NCBI GenBank assembly: GCA_029255685.2
Contig: CM055317.2
Span: 19,786,501-19,850,500, forward strand
Source: Silene conica
Taxonomy: Eukaryota; Streptophyta; Magnoliopsida; Caryophyllales; Caryophyllaceae
Direction of reading: 5' to 3'
Length of the DNA: 64,000 nucleotides
The notes below the pieces were generated by a model. The model was not told the origin of the DNA. It made no database searches and saw only the letters and a program-made list of their open reading frames with translations. Shown here in pieces: positions 22,770 to 33,773 of the stretch (positions are counted from its first letter, which is position 1; every line of letters starts with the position of its first letter). Position numbers and translations under genes: made by a program.

Positions 22770-25700
22770 GTCTATAGCGGAGGATGCCGACTCAAAGTCC
22801 AACTACGGTGTCAAACCCCTAAATCAAGCTCAAGCAACCAAAAATGACATCACCAAAGACCAAGAAACTAATTCGAGGCGGGCAAACAGAAGTACTAAGT
22901 TATACTCCTAAGAATGACACGACGCACACATGATTCGACTCCATGCAAGACCCATAACCGATAAAAGAACCATAAGTACCGACTCTCACGGGTGACACTC
23001 AATACACAAGGAAAGAAAGGGGGTGATTTTGTGACAAAAAGTAACCAAAATCACTCACCTACCTCAACTTGCGAAGCATGCCCGCAATCTAGAATGGTAC
23101 TCCATCGAAAAATCCATGAGAAAATGCAAATGTACACGATGAGAACAACAACAAGGATGCAACGGGGCTTGGGTCGGGTGAAAATGGTTTGGTGCAAGCA
23201 CCGTTCTAGAATTTGAGGCTCAAAAACAAGAATGATTGCCATAATCAACACAACTCCTTATTACAACAACTAAGCAACGTCTATGCCCTAACTTTGGTTT
23301 TAACAAAACCAAGCAAAAATTGCATAAACCCCAACTTACTTTGGAAAAAACGAACCCATTACAACCTTAAAAAAAGTGGTCATTATTAAAAACACCGAAC
23401 AACGTCTACACCCTAACATACCACTTGAAAACCAAATCAAATGCAAAAATTGTGTAAACCCGGCACGCGTGCAAAAACATCAAAAAACCACATTATTATA
23501 GCAACGACTTTTTGTATGTCCCCTTGATGGAAGGGATTTGTTGCTAGCCTTTTTCTCTTTCAAAACACATATATACACTTTTCTTTTTGGATTTTTCAAA
23601 ACTTTTTCAACTTTTTCTTTGATTTTCTATTTTCTTTCTTTTTTTCAATTTTTTTCTTTTCTTTTTGTCAAACCCCCCTTCACCAAGAAAACAACAAGTA
23701 AGACCACAACGGAAGAAGTCACCAACCGGCATCTAGATTCTCAACTCTACCACCAACAAAATACCACAAAAACAACCATTTTTGATCAAGGAAGGTGTTT
23801 TTGGGGATGTAGCTCATTTAGTGGTTAAGGCCAAATGAATAGGCTAAGGCTCAAAGTGGTTAAACAAAAGAGGGAATAAGATGCAAGGGTCAAAACAAGG
23901 CTAATTTGGCAAATGTGAAGTTGATTTATTTGGAACAAGAGTTGTCTCACATGCACATGAACATTAACACGGAAATAAGGAACGAGCGTCATACTTATGC
24001 GTATGGACATAACACACCACATAAGGAGTACTCACAATCCTAAACTGAGTCGGTTTGATGGACCGACTAAAAAGGAGGCTCTATCCTCACATTTGAGTAG
24101 CTAATGTCGGTCCTAGGTCGAGTCAAGGTCTAACACGGTCTCACAAGGTGGTCGAAACTTGGTCATTAAGCCTAGACTTCCGGGTCCTTGCAAGCATGAA
24201 CCCTAACAAGGTGACATCAAACGGTGCAACTCGTGCAAGCTATTAGGAGGGGTAAGACACAAGCAAGACAAATATCATCATTGACGGCATATATCCTCCA
24301 CTATTCAACCTCCTATGCAAATTTACAAACAAAAGCAAAAAGGAAAAACCGACTAACACATATTCACAAAACTATGAAAATGAAAAGGCATGTGAAACTA
24401 AAGTAAACTAATAACAAACACAACAAACATGCAACAACAAGAGGACTAAACTAGCAGCACATCAACCACAACAACCACAAGTTCCTCAAAGGAAAATCCA
24501 AGGCACAAAAATCTCATTCTCCTTCATGCTATCAACATAAAAAGAAATAGGGAGGGGAAGAAAGAAGTAGGAAAGAGTATACCAAGCATCTTCATTCTCC
24601 TAATACCTCGGATTGTTGTTGCATCTGCCACTTGTTAGTCCAACAAACATATATATACAATGCAAACAAAGAACAAAAACAAAAGAAATGAAGAACATGT
24701 TTTTTGAAATTTTTGAAAATTTTCAATTTTTTTGGTATTTTTGAAGTTTTTTCATATTTACAAAAGCAAATAAATAGTCACAAAGTGAATATTTTCCCTC
24801 CCACACTTAAGATTTACATTGTCCTCAATGGAACAAAGTGCAAGGGGGAAATGAAGAAAAAGAAGGAAAACAACATGTTTTTGGCTTTTTTTTGAAATTT
24901 TTGAGAAAATGAAAAACTTGTTTTTGTGTTTTTTGAAAGGATAATTTGTGAGAAACTACCTTACATTTATGTCCATTTGTGAACAACTACCTTACTTTTT
25001 TTTTTTGTTATAAACTACCTTTTATTTTAATTTTTTGTTAAAAACTACCTAAAAAAATTTTCTGAGGCTAATTTCTATTTATGAGTTGGATTTCACACGT
25101 GTGAGTTCTCTAAATTTTCATTCTTATTCACGAATAGCATAGAGTTCATACGATTTAGTCCATGTGCATCATCCGGACCAATTATTCCATATGCTTAAAG
25201 AAAGAAATTGTAGCTAATGGCAAGAATTCCTTTTCGTTTAGAACTTTAGATAAGAAGGATAAGCTTGGATATCAAGTTTAACGACAAAATAAGAATGAAA
25301 ATTTAGAGAACTCACACATGTGAAACCAATAATAAAAAGAAATTGGCCTCAAAACTTTTTTTAGGTAGTTTTTAACAAAAAATTAAAATGAAAGATAGTT
25401 TTTAACAAAAAAAAAAGTAAGGTAGTAGTTCACAAATGGACATAAATGTAAGGTAGTTTCTCACAAATTATCCTTTTTGAAATAAACGGTTATTCCTCCC
25501 CACACTTATTTATGTGCATAATGTGAGGAGGAAAACCGGAAAATAAAGAACATGTTTTTGAAGGTTTTTGGTTTTTCAATTTTTTGGATTTTTGATTTTT
25601 ATGAAACTAATAAAAACAAAGGTAAACAAAAGATATGAAAAACTAAAAACTAAACTAAATGCAAACTAAATGCTCTAATCTACATGTATGCAAACTACAT

Positions 25701-26346
25701 GTGACAATATGATACAAAATAAGTAAATCTAATGCATTTAAATGAATGCAACTAAATGCAACTAAACAAATGATATGAAATGATGAAATGGAAATAAAAT
25801 AAGCTAACTAAACTAACTAACTACTCTAAATGCATGCTAGAAAGTAAAATGCAAACTAAATTGAAATTTGGATTAAAGAGAGTTACTTGCTTTGGATTTT
25901 CAAAGGGGAGCATAGACATCACCGACCACCTCCACTAGTGGTCACTGATCAAAATGATCCTCGGACTCATAACCTTCGTCCTCATCTCCATCATCATCAT
26001 CATCTCCATTGCCATCCACTTGCATATAGTCGCCCGGGTTGTTCATTACATCTCGAAAGGGCGAAGCATGCGAGCCACTAGCTCCCGGATCACCAAACCT
26101 ACCACGGGAGGATGAATGCCTCGGAGGACCCGAGTCCGCATTTCCACGGAAATTGGGGGGAAAGATCGGGCTAGAGAAGTAGCCCGGGGCAACATTAATC
26201 TCCCCGTAAAAATGTCCCTCCGGGGACACATATCCACCCTCAGGAGGCAAGTAGTAAGATGGATGACCACCGGCTGCATGATGGTACCCCTGACGGACAG
26301 ACTGGTCATAGTTAGGGAAGGTCCCATAGGCCTGATTATGGTATAA
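22770..26346 (-). other. Long 3' non-coding region of the Athila-like element
   Basis: No coding region on either strand is supported. It holds a Mutator-type MITE (24939-25473) and two further copies of the plus-strand string YCCCACACTTA (about 24799 and 25496), resembling the polypurine tract at 8059. Low-complexity T-, A- and G-rich runs are frequent. Confidence 0.6.
24939..25473. mobile_element. Mutator-like MITE, 535 bp
   Basis: Terminal inverted repeats start GGATAATTTGTGAGAAACTA and extend inward for about 200 bp with mismatches. A 9-bp target duplication TTTTTGAAA occurs at 24930-24938 and 25474-25482. A 9-bp TSD and long TIRs fit the Mutator superfamily. No coding potential. It inserted into the Athila-like element, so it is younger than that element. 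Confidence 0.85.
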
Positions 26347-27666
26347 TTAGTCAAGCCTATAAGTCAAATCCCGATGACGCTCATCCGCCAATGCCTGGCG
26401 CTCATCTGCAAGCTCTGCTGCCGTCTTGAAATTCAGGTCAACTCGGGCCATGAAATCAATGAGGTCCTGGTGTAATGGCAAAGGCTGAGGAGATGGAATG
26501 GAACCGGAGGTGGAGCCATGGAAAAATGAAGAACCACTCTGAAAAGGGGGCATAGTGACTGCGGGCTGCTCAAACTGGAGGTCGGAGGAGGTAGTACCGA
26601 TCCTGTCTCGGGTATAAACTCTGGGAGGACGCTGATCAGGAGGGAGCTCATCTGGGTCGACCTCAATGTCAAGAAGGTAGGAGGTGTTCCCGGGCACTAC
26701 CCTCATCCTATCGGTGTTAGACAAAGGCACAGAATTTCTGAACTTGTTATTGACGCGAATCTGCCAATACTCTTTCCGATCGTTGAGGTTATATTTGATC
26801 CACCCCAAGGCCTCCTGCAAGTACCGGCGAGATAAGACGTTCTCACCCTGTATATAGTCCACCGTAAAATGCCTCTGACAAAGGTCTTCGGCTATCAAGG
26901 TGACCATCCCGCCAACACAAATAGGGGTGGTAAGCTGAGGTTGGGTTGCCAACCTACTCAAGTGAAGTGCCATATGACGGGAAATGTTAAGTTTCGGCCC
27001 CTTGACCAAATAGCACCCTAAGATCTCAAGCTCCGCAGTAGTGAAATTATGAGGCTCATCCCGAGAAAAGACGGTACACCCCATGAACCGGTGCCATATC
27101 CTAATCGGTGCCAAATGCACCCTATTAGCCGGTTTCTTCTTTGTTCTATCACTCACTAAACCGGTGATGGCTGTCCAAATAGCCTCCGTGTCAAATCCCT
27201 CTGGAGGCTTAATCGGCAATTTTCCATTGAGACCAAAAATCAAAGCAAAGTTCTCCAAAGTAAGACGGTGTTCCTTATTCATGAGACGAAACTCTAAGAA
27301 GACCACTTTCCCTAAACTCCGGTTTTTTGTAACCACAAGAGAGCTCAAAAACTCCCAAGTCAATCGGGGAGAGGTGTGAACCGGTCTAGTATCGTACAAG
27401 GTTTTCATCCCCAAACCATCAAAAAGAGCCTCAGTGATCCTTTCAACCCCTAACTCCCTCAAACCAGCCCTATCAATAAACCTAGTCGGGTGAAGGGGGC
27501 GATGCTTGAAATAAGTAAAGTTACCTTTTTGTTGGATAGTAGCGAATTGGAGGTCGGGAAAGCTCGGATCCGGACCAATATAGCTGCTATCAAGAACATT
27601 TTGCACTTCTTGTTCCACCATCGGGTCATGTCTCGATTTTGATCTTCTCTCGGTCCTTCCTGACAT
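26347..27666 (-). CDS. Athila-type downstream ORF (ORF-1/env-position protein), intact
   Basis: An uninterrupted 439-codon frame starts MSGRTERRSKSRHD and ends at a stop at 26347-26349. The first part is basic and the middle reads like the plant retrotransposon proteins called ATHILA ORF-1 (for example RLTLENFALIFGL, followed by WTAITGL and HLAPIRIWHRFMG). The C-terminal third is proline/serine-rich, with a repeated AELADERQALADERHRD segment near the end. No signal peptide or membrane span is obvious. In Athila elements an ORF in this place, downstream of pol, has been called envelope-like, but its role is unknown. Here pol is missing and the ORF lies about 950 bp after the protease frame. 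It is the only unbroken large frame of the element. Family assignment is from memory of motifs and is tentative. Confidence 0.7.
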   Translation of the reverse strand: MSGRTERRSKSRHDPMVEQEVQNVLDSSYIGPDPSFPDLQFATIQQKGNFTYFKHRPLHPTRFIDRAGLRELGVERITEALFDGLGMKTLYDTRPVHTSPRLTWEFLSSLVVTKNRSLGKVVFLEFRLMNKEHRLTLENFALIFGLNGKLPIKPPEGFDTEAIWTAITGLVSDRTKKKPANRVHLAPIRIWHRFMGCTVFSRDEPHNFTTAELEILGCYLVKGPKLNISRHMALHLSRLATQPQLTTPICVGGMVTLIAEDLCQRHFTVDYIQGENVLSRRYLQEALGWIKYNLNDRKEYWQIRVNNKFRNSVPLSNTDRMRVVPGNTSYLLDIEVDPDELPPDQRPPRVYTRDRIGTTSSDLQFEQPAVTMPPFQSGSSFFHGSTSGSIPSPQPLPLHQDLIDFMARVDLNFKTAAELADERQALADERHRDLTYRLD

Positions 27667-28612
27667 GGTGAACTTGAAGGGATTTGATGAGGGGTTGAAA
27701 GGGGTTTGATTTAGGATGATTGATGGAGTTTCTGTAGGTAGGGGATGTAAGAGAGAAGGGGGGAAATAAGAAATGTAGAAGAAGAAGTGAGGGTGAAATG
27801 AGAAATGAGGGGTTTCGTGGGTTTTAATTCGTGACAGGGGTATTTCAGCCGGTAGGGAACCGGCCGCCGGTCTACCGGCTGAAAGTTAGGGTTTTTGTTG
27901 AATTTTTCGAATTTTTGCGAATAATGTGTGATTATGAGCCGGTGGACCGGCTGCCGACCGACCGGCTCAAAATCCGTCTTCAATTTGCTCATTCAGCCTC
28001 TTCTTCAATCTTCACTTCTTACAAAAACTCCCAGCCGGCGGACCGGCTGCCGGCGGACCGGCTGCCGGCGGACCGGCTGGGGATCCCTTTTCTCTTCTTT
28101 TTCTTCACTCTTGGCACACCTTCATGATTCTCAGCCGGTGGACCGGCTGTCGGCCGACCGGCTGGGAATCAAGCTTCTTATATATTTTTTTCGTCTTTTG
28201 AATAAGGAAAATGTCTTTGAGCCGGTTGACCGGCCGCCGTTTTGGTGTAGGTTGGGAGTGCAAAATCTGAAATCTGCCAAATAAACTATGAAAAACAGAA
28301 ATGTGTCAAGGTGCTCTCAGCCGGTATGGGACCGTCAGCCGGTAGTCCGGCTGGGAGTACCTGTACACAATTTCGAAAAATAATTTACTTTAACATAAAA
28401 ATCGATTTTGCAAACAACAATTTTGCCTAACATCCTCCGACTCCACTCAAGAATTAACCAAAAACAAGCAACCAACACTTCCAAATCTCACATGCAAACT
28501 AGAAATCAAACTAAAAATCGAACTAAAAATGCAAACTACATGAAAGAAAGGAAGCTAATACTTACAAACGGTGGTTATTAAGTGACTCCACCAAACCTTT
28601 CACGAACAATCT
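27667..28612. other. Spacer with GC-rich double-dyad modules
   Basis: This non-coding stretch lies between the protease frame and the downstream ORF. It holds modules of CCGG half-sites at 27846-27881 (36 bp, reverse orientation: 7-nt then 4-nt spacer), 27936-27968 (33 bp, outer arms GAGCCGG and CCGGCTC), 28033-28078 (extended, three repeats with CGGA spacers), 28133-28165 (33 bp), and degenerate ones at about 28219 and 28319. A full pol would be expected here but is absent. Confidence 0.75.
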
Positions 28613-30180
28613 TCAATCTTTGTAGATGGAAACCTCGTCCATGCTAGCTAGGGACCTTAAGAAAAGGTCAAAAGCCTCGGCCGGGCACTCGACCTTGCTC
28701 GCACTTCGGGTTTCCATCTTGCTCAACCGCGGTTCTCGAACCTTCACACCTTTTTCCAAAAGTAGCTCCTTCAACACCCCCCTTCCACTTTCGGGGTCTT
28801 TGAAGAAACTACTAGAACTCATTTCTTCTTCCTTGTCAACGGGCTCTTCCACTTTCTCACAAAATGGCTCACAATAGTTAAGCTTAACATCTTCTTTGGG
28901 ATCTTTTTCATCAAACTTCACCGAGGGCTCAACTCTCCCCATTGTGGCAATCAAGCTCACGCTTTTGTTTGCATCCTCAAGGTAATTGTCTGGAGCATCC
29001 GGGAGCACGAACTCACACATCTCATCTCCAACTTGGAAGGATAGTCTACCTCTCTTCACGTCAATGATTGCTCCCCCGGTGGCCAAGAAGGGCCTCCCAA
29101 GAATTATAAAAGAGCTTTCACCGACCGGAATATCAACGACCATAAAGTCGGTGGGGATGGAAAGCGATCCCACCTTAACCACCGCATCTTCAAGGACTCC
29201 AATAGTAGGTCTAACCGTCCCGTCGGCAAGAGTGATGTCCGTTGTAGGAGGGGATAAGTGCTTAATGTTCAATCTCTTTGCCATGGCAAGGGTGATAACA
29301 CTCACACTTGCTCCAAGATCGCATAAAGCGTGCTCAATGTTTCTTCCTCCTACGGAGCATTGAATAGAGAAGCTCCCCGGATCTCCTAACTTGATTGGCA
29401 AATCATTCGGAATCTTTTTCGCCGCCAATGAGATGGCATTAACTTCCCTCTTTTCTTGGGTGGAGGGGATTGTGGCCTCTACCTTCTCAACAAGTTTAAT
29501 CAACTCATTGCAACGAGGGTCCCCCTTGGTGATTTTATGAAAGAATTCGCACATTCTTTTCTCCATGAGGCTCTCCACATATCCACGGTCCTCTTCTTCT
29601 ATCACATGGACTTGTTTCCCCTTGGTACTCGGGCTTTCATCACAATTCTTCTTTGGAATTTCCAAGATTTGTTGCATGACAAAGTTTAAGTCATCAATGT
29701 CGACCTCATTACAATCATTCGGAGAAGTGTTGGGCACCATCACCATCACTTCCTCCTCAACACATTCCTCACTTCCACTTCCAAATACCGTCATAACTTG
29801 CTCTTGCTTGGACCCCCCTTCATCACCTCTCCTCTCAAGCATAAGTTGCTCTTGCTTGCTTGTCATAATAGCATTGACACCATGTGGTTTTGAAGCATCC
29901 CGGGAGCTTTGACCTTGGGCAAGAAAGCCGCCCGGTGGCCTTTGTGGGTTGGCTAAGGCTTGTGAGGCAACTCTAGCCTCCATTTCCCGGATTTCTTTTT
30001 GATTACCCATCTTCAAATTCATCATTTCTTGGTTATGTGTCGCTTGCATGCCTTTCACAAGTTTAAGCAACTCCCCAACTTGAGAGTCACTTGAGGGATC
30101 TTGGTGAGGTGTTGGTAAGGGGCAAGGGGAACCCGTAGTCATTCCTTGCGCCCCCACTTTGTTGATTTCCCTTGGGCCCT
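28613..30180 (-). CDS. Athila-type gag C-terminus and aspartic protease
   Basis: The frame extends to 30541 on the minus strand, but upstream of about 30150 it is a shadow of the gag frame. Useful coding starts around the QDPSSDSQVGELLKLVKGM segment. The retroviral-type aspartic protease is recognised by CDLGASVSVI (active site D-L/T-G-A), then GVLEDAVVKVG, and by FIILGRPFLATGGAIIDV, the conserved strand and flap-like motif of Athila/Tat proteases. The frame ends about 190 residues later with no reverse transcriptase motif. The protease would cut the Gag polyprotein in virus-like particles. The C-terminus (after MCEFVLPDAPDNY) is acidic and unassigned. Confidence 0.8.
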
Positions 30181-31617
30181 TGATTGTTGAAGTTTGGGTT
30201 TTGGTTGTGGTTAGGAAATTGTTGGTTGAAATTTTGGTCATTGAAACTTTGATTGTTGAAATTGTTGTTGTGGAAGTTTTGTTGGGGGTTTGGGTTATTG
30301 AAATTGTTTTGGAATAGGGGTTGGTTGTTGAAATTGTTTTGGTTTTGATGGTTGAAATTTTGTTGGTTGTGGTTGTTTTGATTTGGTGGATTGAAGTTTT
30401 GTGGGTTTTGGTTGTTTGGGAAATTGGGATTAAAATTTGGATCATTAAAATTTTGTGAAAACCCTTGATTTGCTTGGTTGGATTGGTTCCCTTGGTAAAA
30501 GTTTTGATTGTGGTAGTTGTTCCTTGGGTTGAAATTCCCACCCCTTGGTTGGAATCCGGGTGGGTTTTGAGGTTGTTGAATTTGATGTGAGTTTAAAACA
30601 TTCGTGCTTTTGTAGCTCATGTAGGGGCTCCCTCGAATTCCGGGGTGGTAGTAGTTCGAATTCGGGTTGAAAGCATTTGGATTCTTCGAGTTGTTGAAGG
30701 CTTGGAAGACATACAACTCCTCTTCACTTCCACTTCCCTCATACGAATTATTTGCACACACATCGAATGTATGCCCACTTCCCCCACACAAGTCGCATGA
30801 AACAACGTTGTGCACTTGGTACATTCCCGGAGTGTTGCTCTCGGTCTCTTTGCTTGTAGCCCCCTTAGTCAACTCCTCCAACTTCTTGGTCAACATATCT
30901 AACTTGGCATTGGTTTCCTCATTTGCCTTGGAGTTGGAAAGGTGCTCATTGGGGTATTTGCTACTTTTTCTCAAGACATTTCCCCTAGTACCATAGTTCT
31001 CCTCGGAATCCACTATCTTCTTGATAAGCTCGGTCCCATCTTCATTTGGGAGGTGGTCAAAACAACCCCCCGCGGACGCATTCACCATCTCCTTGGTGCG
31101 CGGGAGAAGAGTTTGAAAGAAGGTTTGAGTTGTATACCACGTAGGTATCCCGTGATGAGGACACCTAGCAAGCAAATCTTGGTACCGGTCTCATGCCTCT
31201 CCCAAGCTTTCACCCTCATCCTGTTGAAATTGGGATTTCATTACGGAGCATTGCGGTCTTCGAAGATGGATAGTACTTAGCGAGAAAAGTCGTGGCTAAG
31301 TCATCCCAAGTAGTAAAGGTATTAGGGGGATGAATGTTCAACCACATATCCGCTTTGTCCGTCAATGAGTAGGGGAAGAGCATTAGCCTCAAAGTTTCTT
31401 CCGGCAACCCCGTCTTCTTGATCATGGCAACTTTGCCCTTCAACTTTCTCAAATGTTCGTGAGCATCTTCATGAGAGGCTCCACTAAAAGCATTCTTCTC
31501 AATAGAGCTCATTTGAGAAGGGTGAATCTCGAAGTTTTGGGGCACAAGAGTGCCAAAATTGATTGGGTTTGTTGTATCATTGTGGTTTGGCCGATTGTGA
31601 TCTCTAAGGGCGGCCAT
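30087..31617 (-). pseudogene. Athila-type gag, frameshifted and with an in-frame stop
   Basis: The N-terminal part (31617 to about 31240) has the retrotransposon gag domain (FPYSLTDKADMWLN and FLAKYYPSSKTAMLRNEI). Near 31240 a base appears to be lost, and just downstream a TGA (minus strand, plus positions 31191-31193) stands where tryptophan is usual. The second part (31175-30087) has a CCHC knuckle (CDLCGGSGHTFDVC) and a strongly Asn/Gln/Phe-rich region (about 30150-30540) with repeated NNFNNQ/QNFN units. A further frame change between 30087 and 30180 leads into the protease frame. Gag forms the particle and packages RNA; this copy cannot make an intact one. Confidence 0.85.
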
Positions 31618-32030
31618 TATGGGAATTTGTGGGTGGTTTGGAATGTGAGGTGAGGGTGGTGGTGATTGGTATAATGGGCTGTCGAAGTTTTTCGGGGTTG
31701 GGCTTGGAATGCTTTGATTTGGACTTTGTGGTTCGGGTGAAGGGGGTTGTTGTGGCTAGTAGATGCGTGGGAAGCAATTCTCACTCTCGCTATAGTTCTC
31801 CTCCTTAAGGCTCGAAAAAGCCTCTCCGGTTCGGAAGTCGACAACAAAGAATTAGAATCACCCCTAGGCATAAAACTTGGCGCAAAATTAGTCGTCCTAG
31901 TGTTTTTAGGCACTAGGGTGAGTAAAATAACAACCACTCTACACTTAACTAACAAAGCTTTGATCAAGGCAAAGAAAGCACAACTAACTAAAGCTAAAGC
32001 TAAAACTAAACTAAACAATTTCTAGCACCA
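31618..32030 (-). other. Leader of the Athila-like element between PBS and gag
   Basis: About 410 nt of untranslated leader in minus orientation. Open frames on both strands are short and lack recognised domains. No other structure was noted. Confidence 0.5.
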
Positions 32031-32048
32031 TCCCCGGCAACGGCGCCA
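32031..32048 (-). promoter_or_regulatory. Primer-binding site, Athila-like element
   Basis: On the minus strand TGGCGCCGTTGCCGGGGA follows the 5' LTR end after 3 nt. It is the Athila/Tat PBS type and fixes the orientation of the element. Confidence 0.9.
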
Positions 32049-32051
32049 TTT

Positions 32052-33768
32052 TGATGGCCGGAATTTGCCGTCACTACCGGCCTTCAAACAAGATTTTTAA
32101 ACCCGAAGAAAAGTAGTATTAAGTTCGGGGTCGAACGCGAAGATGGTGGGGAAATTGATTAGTTAGGTTCTAATTAGAACTTGAGTCGGGGGTAATAGTT
32201 TGGTTTGTGAAATGACTAACAACTAAAGGAAAATAAGAACAATAAAGCTAAGATTAGATTGATGATAAGGAGGACTAGGGTGTCGGGGGTCACTTAGGTA
32301 AGCCGGTAGCCAAACATAAGATAACGGTCTTGTGTCACTTCTATGGTAAGTCTAGGGTCGTCTCTTCTCTCGAGTCGACTAGCCTTAGGTCAAGACTAGT
32401 CCTAGCTTTCGCTACAAACCAAGCTAACCTAACACATAAACATGCTTATGAAACTCAAGACCATTGTCTAAAGCAAACAAAGCGAAGACTAATACCCAAC
32501 CGTCGTTGAGGCAATTCGTCGAACACGTAACATGCAAGATGTGAAAACTCAACCAAAGATGCAAAACAACACTAACCCTAAGCATGTTTCATGGCTACTA
32601 AATACCCAAGCAAACCCCTAACCCTAGAATGAAACTACTCACACATGATTAAGAAGGAAACATGAACAAATGACGTATAGATGATAAACATTATGGGAAA
32701 TGGTAAAAACAAGCAATAGATTAAAAAGAACTCGAGATAAATGTAAAAAAATGGAAATACTAAACAAGAGAAAGGAAAATTATACCAATGCTTGCATTAA
32801 AGTGAAGAACTTGCATACAAATGAAGAATTCTCTCAAATATCTTCAAAATACACCCAAAACTACAAATGTAAACTATTGATCTTCTAGAACTAAGGAATG
32901 ATTAACAAGAACTATGAGATTAAAGTAAAATCTAAGAAAGGATTAAAATTCTTAAGAGAGTTTTGATGGCTAAGTATAGATGAATGGAACAGTAAAAACC
33001 CTAAAATAATTATGAAAATATCTCAAATGTTGCGTATTAAATAATAGACTAAGTGCGGGTTTATATAGTGCGCGAAATTCTGAAATATGACTCTCAGCCG
33101 GTCCACCGGCTGCCGGTCTGGAACCGGTTAAGAGTCCAAATGTAAACTTCTGAATATTTTCTTCTTTTCTTCAACAGGCATTGATCCTCAGCCGACGGGC
33201 CGGCCGCCGGTCTTGTACCGGCTGAGAGGCTGAACTTTAAATTCTGACTTTTTTGCTTCTTTTCTTCATTGTACAGGTACAGCCAGCCGGTGGACCGGCT
33301 GCCGGTCTGCCACCGGCTGGGAGCCTTTCTTGGATTTCTGCCCAAAACTAAATTCTTTAATTTCTCGAAATTTAATTAAGTATGGGAGTGGGTCACCAGC
33401 CGGCCTACCGGCTGCCGGTTGATGACCGGCTGAGATGCCAACTTCCAATTCCTGTAACACTTTCGCATTTTTGTCCACGGTCAAGTCAAGTTCCCCAGCC
33501 GGCCTACCGGCCGCCGGCTGGGAACCGGCTGGGAGGGCCTGGAAGGGCTTCTTGCATTTTCTTCTCAATTTCTTCACATTTCGCTCCAAATTCGTCTTGT
33601 TTGCTCCCGTTTCTTCGCTCCCGCCACAATACCTACAAAATGCGAATCAAATAGAAATAGTCGAGCTAACGGGCATAAAAAACGAGCAAAGGCACGCAAA
33701 ACGAGGTCGGATCGGGACCGAAAATGAAGAAAAAGCAATGAAAATTATGACCAAAATAGAGCTCATCA
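32052..33768 (-). repeat. 5' LTR of the Athila-like element
   Basis: Near-identical to 6338-8055. It contains the same five 36-bp CCGG modules (33095-33531). In minus orientation it starts TGATGAGCTC at 33768 and ends CGGCCATCA at 32052. The plus-strand flank ATCAC (33769-33773) is the target duplication. Confidence 0.92.
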
Positions 33769-33773
33769 ATCAC

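Larger units (their letters stand above)
6338..33768 (-). mobile_element. Athila/Tat-like gypsy LTR retrotransposon, pol-less, hosting nested insertions
   Basis: Two LTRs of about 1.72 kb (6338-8055 and 32052-33768) stand in direct orientation, with a perfect 5-bp TSD ATCAC at 6333-6337 and 33769-33773. Without the nested 14.4 kb the element is about 13.0 kb. Minus-strand order: 5' LTR, Athila-type PBS, gag (broken), aspartic protease, a GC-module-rich spacer, one intact 439-codon ORF, a long 3' non-coding region and the 3' LTR. No reverse transcriptase, RNase H or integrase is present, so it needed enzymes in trans. LTRs differ by roughly 2-3% by eye. It inserted into the solo LTR and later received the gypsy-like element at 8384-22769. 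Confidence 0.9.

Noticed and set aside
26116..26354. ORFs antisense or shifted at the end of the Athila downstream ORF
   Set aside because: Shifted-frame shadows; codon composition and lack of motifs do not support them.
28626..29912. Several plus-strand ORFs opposite the protease region
   Set aside because: Antisense shadows of the minus-strand gag-protease frame, which has clear protease motifs.
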